Assembly: GCA_007750655.1 (NCBI GenBank)
Contig: CP036290.1
Coordinates: forward strand, 1,860,001-1,924,000
DNA: 64,000 bases
Source of the DNA: Rohdeia mirabilis
Lineage (GTDB): Bacteria > Planctomycetota > UBA1135 > GCA-002686595
Direction of reading: 5' to 3'
This document shows positions 44,352-52,881 of this stretch, piece after piece (within the stretch, counting starts at the first letter, position 1; every line of letters starts with the position of its first letter). Under the pieces are notes generated by a model, which was not told the origin of the DNA, did no database searches, and was given only the letters and a program-made list of their open reading frames with translations. The position numbers and the translations under genes are program-made.

Positions 44352-45655
44352 AGATCCTGCTCGTCGCCAACGGGTTCCCGCCGCGCGGCCGCTACGGCAC
44401 GGAGTTCTACGCCGGCGAACTGGCGCGCGCGTTGATCGCGCGCGGCCACGGCGTCGTCGCGTTCTGCCCCGGCGAGCAGGACCCGGGGACCGGTCGCGTG
44501 GAGCGCGAAGCGGCGAGTCACGGTGCCGAGCTGGTCGTGGTGCACGCGCCGCGTCCGGCCTCGCGCGCGCTCGAGCACGCCTGGCGCGACCCGTTCGTCG
44601 AGACGAGCTTCGCGCGCCGTGCTCGCGGACGAGCGCCCCGACGTCGTGCACTTCCTCCAGCTGGCCTGGGGACTGTCGTTCGAGCTGCCACGGATCGCCC
44701 GTGCCGCTCACGTCCGCACGGTGCTGACGCTGACCGACTACGGCCTTCTGTGCCACCGCGGCCAGATGTTCGACTGGCGCGCGGAACGCTGCGGCGGACC
44801 GCATCCCGCCGCGACCTGTGCCCACTGCCTGCGCCGTCCGGCGGCGGGGGAGCGCGTCCGGCTTCGCGCCCGTCCTCGTCACCGCGGCGGCCGACGGACT
44901 GGCTCTGGTCGACGGGATCCTGGGTGGCGCCACGGGCGTCGTGACGACCGCGCGGGTCGCGGCGCGCGAGGCGGGAGCGGATCGCGCGCTCGCAGCGGTC
45001 GACCGGGTCGTGGCGCCGACGCGTTCGCTGGCGACCGCTTTCGGTGCGCGGCTCACCGGGGGCGTGACGGTCCTGCCCTACGCCTCGACGTCGCGCCCTA
45101 CGCCGCGGTGGAGCGCGTCCGGGATCCGGCCGCGCGCGCTTCGCGTTCATGGGGCAGCTGGCGCCGCACAAGGGGCCCGGCGTGGTGCTGCGCGCCTTCG
45201 CGATCGCCCGCGATCGACTCGCCGAACGCGGGGTGCGCGCCCAGCTGCAGCTGTTCGGCGCGGCGCCCTCGGGTCGCTTCGAGACCTACGCCCGCGCCCT
45301 GGTCGAGCAGTTGCCGGAGGGTGCTTCGATCGAGCCCGCGTACGAGGCCGGCGACGCTCCCCAGGTCCTCGCGCAGGTGGACGCCGTGGTCGTTCCGAGC
45401 CTGTGGGACGAGAACGCGCCACTGGTGTGCCTCGAGGCGCGCGCCGCGGGCGTTCCGATTGCTGGCAGTCGGGTTCCGGGGATCGCCGAGGTCGTCGACG
45501 AAGGCCTGCACGGACGTCTGTCGGAGCCCGGCGACGTCGAAGGGCTGGCTCGGGCGCTCGTGGGCGTCCTCGACCTGCCGCCCGTACCGCGCGGCCTTCC
45601 GGTCGAGCTGGACGCGCACGTGGATCAGGTGCTGGCCCTGTACGGGGGCGCGTGA
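44348..45655 (+). CDS. GT4-type glycosyltransferase B, frameshifted
   Basis: Start TTG 44348 overlapping the previous stop: MKILLVANGFPPRGRYGTEFYAGELARAL, a classical GT4 opening. Frames change near 44622, 44855 and 45100, but the parts link up: RPDVVHFLQLAWGLSFELPRIA, TLTDYGLLCHRGQMFDWRAERC and a CAHC cysteine pair, then VVAPTRSLATAFGARL, then MGQLAPHKGPGVVLRAF. The last 170 codons are intact with E-x7-E as ENAPLVCLE and end LYGGA at 45655. The Cys-rich loop is common in GT4 enzymes of polysaccharide clusters. Probably acts with transferases A and C on the same glycan. Confidence 0.68.
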
Positions 45656-45905
45656 ACGGCTCGCGCGTCGCGGGTGCGCGCCGAGAGCCGACCGGTCGAG
45701 ACCCGCGGTCCGAAGGAATCTCGCCCCGTCCGGTCACGGCCCGCGGCGCCGCCCCTAGCCCCGCCTCGATCGGCGCGTAGCCGATGGTTCGAGGAATCCA
45801 ACGGACCCGGACGGGCGAAGTGCTTCACGGCGCGACGACCCGCGAGGGACTGCCTCGCCGCGAGCCTCGGACGGCTTCGGGTCGCAAGCGGACTCTGAAC
45901 GTGAA

Positions 45906-45948
45906 GAAGGAGAGCCTGACCTGGGGGGGGAGGCTCTCCTTCCCTTTT
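45906..45948 (+). terminator. rho-independent terminator-like hairpin
   Basis: A perfect 12-bp stem, GAAGGAGAGCCT (45906-45917) with AGGCTCTCCTTC (45931-45942), a 13-nt loop rich in G, and TTTT at 45945-45948. It lies 250 nt after glycosyltransferase B and probably ends the plus-strand transcript. The rest of 45656-46073 holds no recognisable gene. Confidence 0.7.
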
Positions 45949-46060
45949 GGCCTCGGCGTTCTCGGCCCGGCCGTCGCTTCGTCGAGGTGCCCCAGGTCCG
46001 TCCCCGACGACGCGCGCGGGTCTTGGGGGCTCGAGGGGCGCACGCGGCGACGCGGGGCGG

Positions 46061-46066
46061 TAGGGT
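46061..46066 (+). promoter_or_regulatory. candidate leaderless -10 for glycosyltransferase C
   Basis: TAGGGT ends 7 nt before the ATG at 46074, downstream of the terminator hairpin, so glycosyltransferase C probably has its own promoter. Confidence 0.4.
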
Positions 46067-46073
46067 CCCCGCC

Positions 46074-47497
46074 ATGAAGGTCGGAACCGATGGACTGGAC
46101 GTGGGGCTTCTGTGCACGAGTTGGACGCCCGATCGCGGCGGCGTCCTGAGCCACACCGAGGACCTGGCGCGCGCGCTGGTCGCCCGCGGTCACCGCGTCG
46201 CGGTCCTGTGTCTCGACACGCGTGGCGGCGACTCGCTCGCGGTGGAGGACGAGCGCGTTCCGCTCGCAGGTGGTGGCGAGGTCCAGGTGCGCCGCGTGCG
46301 CTATGCCTACGGTGACCACGCGCGGCTCATGGATCTGATGGTCCACGACCGCCTGCGCGACGTCGTGTTGGGGTGGCTCGCGGAGACGCCGTGCGACGTC
46401 GTCCACGTGCACCACGTCACGGGGTTCGGCGGCAGCGCGGTGCGAGCGATCCACGACGTCGGCCAGCCGCTCGTGATGACGCTGCACGACTACTGGATGC
46501 TCGATCCGCGCGGTCAGCTGTTCACGCCCGGTGTGGGGCACTGGATCCGACTGACCTCGAAGGCCTCGCGCGCGATCTCGTCGCCACCTGGCCGCACCTG
46601 TTCGAGGGCGGCCCCGAGGCCCGGATCGAGGCCGTGCGGGCGTTCCGCGCCGAGGCTCTCGCGTGTCTGGCGCTGTCGGACCTGCTGTTCACCCCGTCGG
46701 CGGCTGCGCGAGCGGTGTTCGAGCGCGCCGGGGTCGAGTCGGGTCGGATCGCCGTCGTCGAGAACGGGGTCGACGTGGACGCGATCGCCGCGGCGGTCGG
46801 TGCCGCGCGTGCTGCGAGCGCGGCGGCGAGCGGCGACACGGGCGGTGGCGAGATCCGGCTGGGCGTGCTCGGAACCGTGTTGCCGTCCAAAGGCGTGGCC
46901 GAGTTGGCCGAGGCGGTGAACGAGGCGGCGCTCGACGGACTGGTCCTCGAGGTCCACGGAGATCTCACGCCGTACCACGGCTACACCGGCCACCTCGATC
47001 GACTGCGCGAGCTGGCCGCCGCGGCGCCGAACCGCGTGCGGTTGGTCGCACCGTTCGAGCGCGAGGCGCTGCCGCGCGTGCTCGCCGGGCTGCACGGCGT
47101 CGCGGTGCCTTCGACGTGGGACGAGGTCTTCGGCCTGTCGGCGCGCGAGGCGCGCGCCGCGGGACTGCCGGTCCTCGTGTCCGCTGCGGGCGGCCTGCCC
47201 GACGTGGTGGCGGACGGTGGGGGACTCGCGGTTCCGCGCGGCGATCGCGCCGCCTGGGTCGCGGCGCTCGGCCGCTTCATGGGCACCGAACGCGAGTCGT
47301 GGGCGCAGGCACCGTGTCGCGCTCGGACGACCGACGCCATGGCCGAAGAACTGCTCACGCGCTACGCCGACGCGATCGAACAGCGCACCGGCGAGCGGCC
47401 CGTCATGGCCGGCGAGGTCCAGGCCGAGAGCGCGTCCGGACCGAGCGCGGCGCCCGCGCGCCGCAGCTTCCTGGGACGGCTGTTCGGCGGGCGCTGA
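46074..47497 (+). CDS. GT4-type glycosyltransferase C, one frameshift
   Basis: GT-B fold transferase of about 474 residues. The N-terminal half reads LDVGLLCTSWTPDRGGVLSHTEDLARALVARGH and DVVHVHHVTGFGGSAV, and breaks near 46540, after which LVATWPHLFEGGPEARIEAVRAF continues in another frame to the stop at 47497. The donor half has LGVLGTVLPSKGVAELAEAV and E-x7-E as EVFGLSAREA, followed by VLVSAAGGLPDVV. The C-terminus is Ala-rich and ends in SFLGRLFGGR. It has its own terminator upstream and -10-like hexamer, so it is probably a separate unit of the same glycan region. A single 2-nt discrepancy in total length fits one sequencing error. Confidence 0.72.
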
Positions 47498-47691
47498 GAG
47501 CGGCCACGGAGTCCGACACCGAGGTCAGGTCCTCGGAGCCTGGCGGCGCGCGGGCGGATCGGCGTCGGTGGGGTCGACCGGGACGTGGCCACGCCCGCTG
47601 CTCGCGACCCGTCGCGCCGACACCGTCAGGCCGAAGCGGTCGGATCAACACCGTCGCGCCGAGACCGTCACGCCGACACCGTCACGCCCAT

Positions 47692-47994
47692 TCAGTCGCG
47701 GACTTCGGGGCCGTCCGTGGAAGCGTCCGTCGCCGCGTCGCCGTCGATCTCACGGCCGGTTTCGATGACCGCGCCGTCGGCGTCCTCGGTCACCGCGCCG
47801 TCGGCGCTCTCGGTCACCGCGCCGTCGGCGTTCTCGACGACCGTCTCGGCTCCGTTCGACGCCTCCGCGGCACCGCGGTCCGCCACGACCACGTACAGGA
47901 GCCAGCTCATCAGCACGACCAGGAGGCCATCCATCACGAGCAGCCCGACGCGCGAGCGCGAGTCGGCGACGACCGGCGGAGCGGAGGAGGACAT
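47692..47994 (-). CDS. small single-helix membrane protein with acidic repeats
   Basis: A 100-residue protein of unknown function. One transmembrane helix (LLVMDGLLVVLMSWLLYVVVA, about residues 18-38) follows a short basic N-terminus, so the acidic tail is probably outside the cytoplasm. The tail has three copies of an 8-residue unit like ADGAVTES, encoded by a 24-bp DNA repeat at about 47764-47835. The ATG at 47994 is preferred to 48009. Codon use in the tail is compatible with a real gene, but no homologue is recognised. It lies 60 bp downstream of sulfatase paralogue 5. Confidence 0.5.
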   Translation of the reverse strand: MSSSAPPVVADSRSRVGLLVMDGLLVVLMSWLLYVVVADRGAAEASNGAETVVENADGAVTESADGAVTEDADGAVIETGREIDGDAATDASTDGPEVRD

Positions 47995-48056
47995 GGCCCT
48001 CTTGTACACCGAAGCCGGGCGTCGCCCAACCCGCGGCGTGGGGCTTTCGAGGCCGA

Positions 48057-49661
48057 TCAGCGTCCGTCGTCGGTGTAGCCCAGGTCCCGGAGCTGTTCAC
48101 GCGCCGAAGCGCCCATGTTGCGCTCCTGGGTCGGCGCCGCGCTCCTCAGGGCCTCGTCGAACGCGAACCGCTCGAGACCCAGGGCGCGGAGATCCGACGC
48201 GCGCTGCTCGTTCTCGGGGCGCGCCAGTCCCCACTCGAATCCGTACAGGACGCGCACGCGCCGCTCGCCCGTCTCCTCCGTCTCGCGCAGGACGACGATG
48301 TGCAGATCCGGGTCCACCACGCCCAACGTGGTGCCGCGCACGACCTGTTGGTGCGCGACGCCGACCTGCGCCCGTGCCTCGTCCGCGAACGGACTCTCGG
48401 CGCGCAGGAGCGGCGCGAGCGAGATCTCCATGTGCGCGGGACGGCTGAGTCCGAGATGCTCGAGGATCGTGCCCACGACCGCGCGCAACCCGACCGGGCC
48501 GTCGACCGTGCCGCTCTCGACGCCGGGACCGGCGACGATGAACGGAATGTGCGTCAGTTCGGTGCCGAGGCCCAGCGGGTGCCCGAACCGACCGGACTCG
48601 CCCAACTCCTCGCCGTGGTCCGACACGAGGACCACCAGAGTGTTCTCGAGTCCGCGGCGACGATCCCAGTCCGCGAGCACGTCGGCGAGGAGGTGGTCCA
48701 TGAAGGCCACGCCTTCGTCGTAGAGAGCCGCGAGCCACGCATCGTTCTCCGCCGTGCGTCCCTCGAAGGGTTCGAGAAAGTTGCGCGCGTCCTCGGTCGA
48801 ACGCGACTTGCCGCGCACCACCGTCTCGTAGCGTTCGGCGTACGTTCCGCCCTCGAGTCCTTCGGTGAAGCGCCCGTGGAACCGTTCGCCGTCGTACGTG
48901 CGCGGAGGCAGGTAGGGCGCGTGGACCTCGTAGGTGTGGAAGAACGCGAACAGTGGCTCGTCCGGCTTCGCGAAGTCGAGGACCTCCTGGAACTCCTCCA
49001 TCGTCCGGCGCATGCCCTTGGAGCGGAACACGGCCGAGTCGGCGCCGCGATCGAAACCCATGCCGCGCTGGAGCTGACCGCCCTCGGTGTGCACCACGGT
49101 CTGGTAGCCGGCGGTCTTCGCGACCTCGATCACCGTCGTGAGCTTCGGGTTGATGACGCGCATGCGGGTCCCCGGAGCGTTGTACACGCCGTGCGCGGCG
49201 GGGAGCGTTCCGGTGAACAGCGTCGCGTGGCTCTGGGCCGTGCCGCAGTCGGGTGCGTAGGCCTCGGTGAAGCGCACGCCGCGAGCTGCGAGGGCGTCGA
49301 TGGTCGGCGACGTCGGGCGCTCGTGTCCGTAGCAGCCGAGTCGATCGGCGCGCAGGGTGTCGATGCTGATCAACAGCACGTCGAGCGGGCGGCCGTCCGC
49401 GCGCGTCACCCCTTCGCCGCGCGCGGGGATCGGAGGGGCGCCGAGGAGGGCGGCGCCGCCGGGCGCTCGCGCTCCGTCGGGCTCGTCGAGGTCCGCCGCA
49501 GGCGTCGGGGTGTTCGCCGCGCCGCTGCCCGATCCTGCGCGCGCCGTCTCGGACGCCGGGGCGGGCGTCGCCACGTCGGCCGGGGCGCAGCCGGCGGCGA
49601 GCAGGAGCGCGCCGACGAAGAGGGCCGACGTCGCCCGCAGGATGTGGATCTTGGGCCGCAT
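48057..49661 (-). CDS. sulfatase-like lipoprotein with Thr at the nucleophile position (paralogue 5)
   Basis: A 534-residue member of the local family. The signal ends in LLLAAGC (Cys near residue 24), followed by a long Ala/Pro-rich linker to about residue 85. Metal motifs are intact (SIDTLRADRLGCYG, VSDHGEELGE). The signature reads CGTAQSHATLFTG, again Thr at the nucleophile and Gln where Pro is usual. It shares FAFFHTYEVHAPYLPPR and the final LRDLGYT with paralogues 1 and 2. Two starts exist, 49667 and 49661; GAAGG lies 6 nt before 49661, which is chosen. It follows glycosyltransferase D by 16 nt and may be co-transcribed with it. Substrate unknown. Confidence 0.8.
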   Translation of the reverse strand: MRPKIHILRATSALFVGALLLAAGCAPADVATPAPASETARAGSGSGAANTPTPAADLDEPDGARAPGGAALLGAPPIPARGEGVTRADGRPLDVLLISIDTLRADRLGCYGHERPTSPTIDALAARGVRFTEAYAPDCGTAQSHATLFTGTLPAAHGVYNAPGTRMRVINPKLTTVIEVAKTAGYQTVVHTEGGQLQRGMGFDRGADSAVFRSKGMRRTMEEFQEVLDFAKPDEPLFAFFHTYEVHAPYLPPRTYDGERFHGRFTEGLEGGTYAERYETVVRGKSRSTEDARNFLEPFEGRTAENDAWLAALYDEGVAFMDHLLADVLADWDRRRGLENTLVVLVSDHGEELGESGRFGHPLGLGTELTHIPFIVAGPGVESGTVDGPVGLRAVVGTILEHLGLSRPAHMEISLAPLLRAESPFADEARAQVGVAHQQVVRGTTLGVVDPDLHIVVLRETEETGERRVRVLYGFEWGLARPENEQRASDLRALGLERFAFDEALRSAAPTQERNMGASAREQLRDLGYTDDGR

Positions 49662-49677
49662 GTGCATCCTTCGAGTT

Positions 49678-50847
49678 CTAACCGATGGCGCTCCGCCAGG
49701 CGGCCCGAAGGCGTGCGGCGAGCTGTGGCCAGGCCAGGTGCTCCGCGACTTTGCGGTGACCCGCGTCGACGCGTTCGTGCGTGCCCCGTGGGTCGTCGCC
49801 GAGGCGGCGCACGGCAGCGGCGAAGGCCTCCGGGCTGTCGGCCAGGTCGAGGTGCCGCGGTCCGAGCTCGAGCCCTTCGGCACCGACGGAGGTCGAGATC
49901 ACCGGCGTGCGCATCGCGAGGGCTTCGGCGATCTTGAGTCGCGTCCCGCCCCCGATGCGCAGCGGGACGACGAGCGCCTGGGCCCGCGCCAGTTCGGGAC
50001 GCACGTCGTCCACCTCGCCCACGAGCTCGATGCGCGCTCCCCGTTCGCGCGCGCGTGCACAGGCCGCTCGAACGCGGGGCGTCGGGTTGCGGCCGACGAC
50101 GCGCAGGCGCGTGGTCGCAGGCACGAGCGGTCCGATCGCGTCGACCCAGTACTCGAGTCCGTCGACGTTCGGTTCGTAGTCGAGGCTTCCGAGCATCAGG
50201 AGCGTGCCGGGTTCGCGCTCCACCACGCCGCAGGCGTCCGGCGCGAAGTGGTCGGGGTCGAAGCCGGAAGGGACCGCGGTGACCTGGAGCAGGGGGTGGC
50301 GACCGAGCAGGAGCTCGCGGTCACCGGGCGAACAGACCACGTGGTGGCGCGCGCGCCTCGCCGCGAGGTCCTCGAGTCGGCGCAGCTTCGCGCGATCGAA
50401 GCGCGCCGCCGCACCGTCGCCGTGGGCCAGCGCGTGGAACTCGAGATCGAGTTTGCTGTGGTGGACAAGAAGGGGACAGGGGGCGTCGGGGATCGAGCGC
50501 AGCACGCTCATCTCGTCCACGTGGACCAGGTCCGGCGGTGCCACGCGAAAGCGCTCCGCGAGCGCGTCGTGCAGGGCGTTCGAAGCGAACCAGCGCTCGA
50601 CCTTGGCACGCGCGAGGCGCTCGAACGCCGAGACGCGCGAGCGGGGGAAGAGGCGCGTCCTCGGGATCGCGCGAGCGAGTTCGAGTTCGAGGGGCCCCGG
50701 GTCGCGCTCGTCCGCCACGCACCACAGTTCGACCTGGGTCGTCGCCTCGGCCTCGGACGCGAGCGCGCGCACCAGGTGGAAGGTGCGGATCCGCCCGCCC
50801 GAGTCCAGGGGCCAGGGCACGAACGGGCACACGACGAGGACCTTCAC
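49678..50847 (-). CDS. GT4-type glycosyltransferase D
   Basis: An intact 389-residue GT-B transferase. It opens VKVLVVCPFVPWPLDSGGRIRTFHLVRAL, has the linker LLVHHSKLDLEFHAL, and the donor domain TLLMLGSLDYEPNVDGLEYW, then VPLRIGGGTRLKIAEALAM and VISTSVGAEGL. This resembles the sugar transferases that follow a PEP-CTERM/EpsD-like pattern, with Gly-rich loop before the acidic helix. The GTG start overlaps the upstream unknown gene by GTGA. It ends 16 bp before sulfatase paralogue 5, suggesting a link between glycan assembly and that enzyme. Confidence 0.85.
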   Translation of the reverse strand: MKVLVVCPFVPWPLDSGGRIRTFHLVRALASEAEATTQVELWCVADERDPGPLELELARAIPRTRLFPRSRVSAFERLARAKVERWFASNALHDALAERFRVAPPDLVHVDEMSVLRSIPDAPCPLLVHHSKLDLEFHALAHGDGAAARFDRAKLRRLEDLAARRARHHVVCSPGDRELLLGRHPLLQVTAVPSGFDPDHFAPDACGVVEREPGTLLMLGSLDYEPNVDGLEYWVDAIGPLVPATTRLRVVGRNPTPRVRAACARARERGARIELVGEVDDVRPELARAQALVVPLRIGGGTRLKIAEALAMRTPVISTSVGAEGLELGPRHLDLADSPEAFAAAVRRLGDDPRGTHERVDAGHRKVAEHLAWPQLAARLRAAWRSAIG

Positions 50848-51194
50848 GGAACCTCCGCCGCCGTCGGCGGGCCGATGCCTTCGTCCCCGCCGAGTCCGTG
50901 CACGGGGTCGTGCACGCCCAGCGCGACGAGCCGCCAGCCGCGCGCCGTGGACTCGAGCGTGGCGTGCTTGCCGGGGTCGAGGTGGGGCGCGGCGCCGGTG
51001 TAGGCGAGGGCCGAGCGCAGGACGGCGTCGACGTCCGTGAGCGTCGCGTCGAGCGCGGTGGGAGCCGCGCCCGCCGCAGCCCGTGCGCCCGCCGTGAGCG
51101 CCCGCTCCAGGAGGGCCGCCGGCGGACCCAGGGGAGAAGCGTCCGGACGGCACCGCAGCACCACGAGCACGCCGATCGGTCGGACCTCGTTCAC
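50844..51194 (-). CDS. conserved-looking protein of unknown function
   Basis: A 116-residue protein not assigned to a family. The first part, PIGVLVVLRCRPDASPLG, is strand-like; the middle is Ala-rich and helical; then LDATLTDVDAVLRSALAYTGAAPHLDPGKHATLESTARGWRLVALG, which may be a small alpha/beta fold. No signal peptide or membrane helix. It starts with GTG and overlaps glycosyltransferase D by 4 nt, so it is co-translated and may assist it. Confidence that it is a real gene comes mainly from this coupling. Confidence 0.5.
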   Translation of the reverse strand: MNEVRPIGVLVVLRCRPDASPLGPPAALLERALTAGARAAAGAAPTALDATLTDVDAVLRSALAYTGAAPHLDPGKHATLESTARGWRLVALGVHDPVHGLGGDEGIGPPTAAEVP

Positions 51195-51392
51195 CGCGGG
51201 AGTCTACGGGCTGCGGTGTCGCGGACCGCACGGCTTCCGAGGTCGCGCGGCCCGGGTGCGCCGTCGACGGTCGGACTTCGGGGACGCACGCGTTAGAGTT
51301 TCGCGCGGCCGACGTCGGCATCCGTGTCCGATGCTCCTGGCCCGCCGGCCCGCCGCTGGCGCCCCCCCGAGAACGACCAACCCCAATTCGCC

Positions 51393-51677
51393 ATGCCCAC
51401 CCTGCGCGTCGAACCCAACGGTGAGACCTTCGACGTTCCCACCGGATCGCCCATGCTCGACTACTGCCGGTCGAACGACGTCCCGATCGACTTCGGGTGC
51501 ACGGTCGGAAGCTGCGGAACCTGCCGCGTGATCGTGGTCGCGGGCGGCGACACGCTCGCTCCGATCACCGAGGAGGAGCAGGAGACCGTCGAGATGTGCA
51601 CCGACGCGCAGAACGTGCGCCTGATGTGTCAGTGCGTCATGGGCGACGGCGACCTGACCGTGAAGGCCGAGGACTGA
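51393..51677 (+). CDS. plant-type 2Fe-2S ferredoxin
   Basis: A 94-residue electron carrier. The cluster ligands are in FGCTVGSCGTCRV (Cys-x4-Cys-x2-Cys near residues 31-39) and the last Cys in LMCQC near residue 79. The start is set at ATG 51393; the frame is open back to a GTG at 51324, which would add 23 residues without homology. TAGAGT at 51294-51299 is a possible -10 and would favour the longer form or a long leader. It precedes the elbB-like gene by 50 bp. A redox partner cannot be named from the window; the two CrtI-like enzymes are flavoproteins but lie far away. Confidence 0.88.
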   Translation: MPTLRVEPNGETFDVPTGSPMLDYCRSNDVPIDFGCTVGSCGTCRVIVVAGGDTLAPITEEEQETVEMCTDAQNVRLMCQCVMGDGDLTVKAED

Positions 51678-51727
51678 CACCCGGTCCGCAGCGCGCGTCT
51701 CGCACACCCTCCCTCGAGCCTCCTTCC

Positions 51728-52426
51728 ATGTCGTCGACCAAGAAGCCGCGGATCGCCGTCGTCCTGTCGGGCTGTGGCGTCTTCGACGGCGCCGAGATCC
51801 ACGAGTCCGTCCTCACGCTGCTCGCCCTCGATCGCGCGGGGTGCCTCGTCACCTGCTTCGCGCCCGACGTGCCTCAGCTGCACGTGGTCGATCACGGGAC
51901 GGGCGACGTCGTTCCCGGTACAGCGCGCAACGTCCGCACGGAATCGGCGCGGATCGCACGCGGAGCGGTGGCGGACGTGGCCGACGCGCGCATCGAGGAC
52001 TTCGACGCGGTGGTGCTGCCCGGCGGCTTCGGTGCGGCGAAGAACCTGTGCACCTTCGCCGTCGACGGCTCCGCCTGCACGGTCGAAGCGGGAACGGCGG
52101 CCCTGCTGGGAGCGGCGCTCGACGCGCGCACGCCCATCGCCGTCGCCTGCATCGCGCCCGCTGTGCTCGCCGCCGTCCTGCGCGATCGCGGCGAATCCGC
52201 CGAGCTGACGATCGGCACCGACGACGAGACGGGAGCGGCCCTCGAGGCCATGGGCGTCGTGCACGTGCCCTGTTCGGTCGAGCGCGCCGTCGTCGACGAA
52301 GAACGGCGCGTGATCAGCACGCCGGCCTACATGCTCGCCGCGTCGATCGGCGAGGCGGCCGCCAGCATCGACGCCATGGTCGCGAGCCTGATGCAGATGC
52401 TCGGGCAGCCGGCGGGCGGTCGCTGA
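51728..52426 (+). CDS. elbB: ElbB-like DJ-1/PfpI family protein (glyoxalase-like)
   Basis: A 232-residue protein of the ElbB branch of the DJ-1/PfpI superfamily, known for weak glyoxalase activity and an early link to isoprenoid synthesis. Characteristic motifs are VVLSGCGVFDGAEIHE near residue 10, AVVLPGGFGAAKNLC near 97, and AVACIAPAV, with Cys near 140 at the nucleophile elbow. Length and motif order match E. coli ElbB. Spacing of 50 nt after the ferredoxin and 1 nt before the next gene suggests a three-gene operon. Its in vivo role is not settled. Confidence 0.88.
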   Translation: MSSTKKPRIAVVLSGCGVFDGAEIHESVLTLLALDRAGCLVTCFAPDVPQLHVVDHGTGDVVPGTARNVRTESARIARGAVADVADARIEDFDAVVLPGGFGAAKNLCTFAVDGSACTVEAGTAALLGAALDARTPIAVACIAPAVLAAVLRDRGESAELTIGTDDETGAALEAMGVVHVPCSVERAVVDEERRVISTPAYMLAASIGEAAASIDAMVASLMQMLGQPAGGR

Positions 52427-52427
52427 C

Positions 52428-52838
52428 GTGCTCGTCGTCGCCGCCATCGCGGCCTTCGTGCTGGGCAGCGTCGTGTCGGTCTGGCTCCTGTGGGTGCGTT
52501 CGCGCGCCGGACTGCTCCTGACCCCGAAGCAACTCCTCGCGCCGGTCGAGCTGCTGGTGACCCTGCAAGCCTGGTTGGCCGGCGCAGGCATGGGGGCGTT
52601 GATGACGCTCGAGGCCTACGCGGGCGAGAGCGATCCGCACGAGGCTGCCCTGGTCAGTCGCGCCGCACTGACCGCTCTCGCCGCCTGGCTCCCGATCGCG
52701 GTCGGCCTCATGTTCCCGACCGCCCGAAGGTTGCGCGACCACGACGGATCGCCCTTCGTCCACCTGAACTCGGCCATCGCCTACAGCGTGGTGCTGATCG
52801 CCTGGTTCGGAACGGGACGCTGGGAGGACGCCTTCTGA
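52428..52838 (+). CDS. small membrane protein of unknown function
   Basis: A 136-residue protein with three or four hydrophobic helices: residues 1-25 (LVVAAIAAFVLGSVVSVWLLWV), 42-62, 78-98 and 113-130. No family is recognised. The GTG start is 1 nt after the elbB stop, so it is coupled to it. The loop AYAGESDPHEAALVSRAAL between helices 2 and 3 is hydrophilic. Nothing suggests a transport motif. Confidence 0.6.
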   Translation: MLVVAAIAAFVLGSVVSVWLLWVRSRAGLLLTPKQLLAPVELLVTLQAWLAGAGMGALMTLEAYAGESDPHEAALVSRAALTALAAWLPIAVGLMFPTARRLRDHDGSPFVHLNSAIAYSVVLIAWFGTGRWEDAF

Positions 52839-52869
52839 GGGATGGACCCATGACGGCCGCGCGCGCTGC

Positions 52870-52875
52870 TACCGT
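52870..52875 (+). promoter_or_regulatory. candidate leaderless -10 for the sugar dehydrogenase gene
   Basis: TACCGT ends 6 nt before the ATG at 52882. It lies in the 43-bp gap after the small membrane protein gene. Confidence 0.38.
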
Positions 52876-52881
52876 GGTGGG

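Noticed and set aside
39785..46550. Treating the GDPD, sulfatase 4 and glycosyltransferase genes as pseudogenes or many small genes
   Set aside because: Motifs and codon character continue across every break, and several breaks sit in G homopolymers, so error is more likely than decay.
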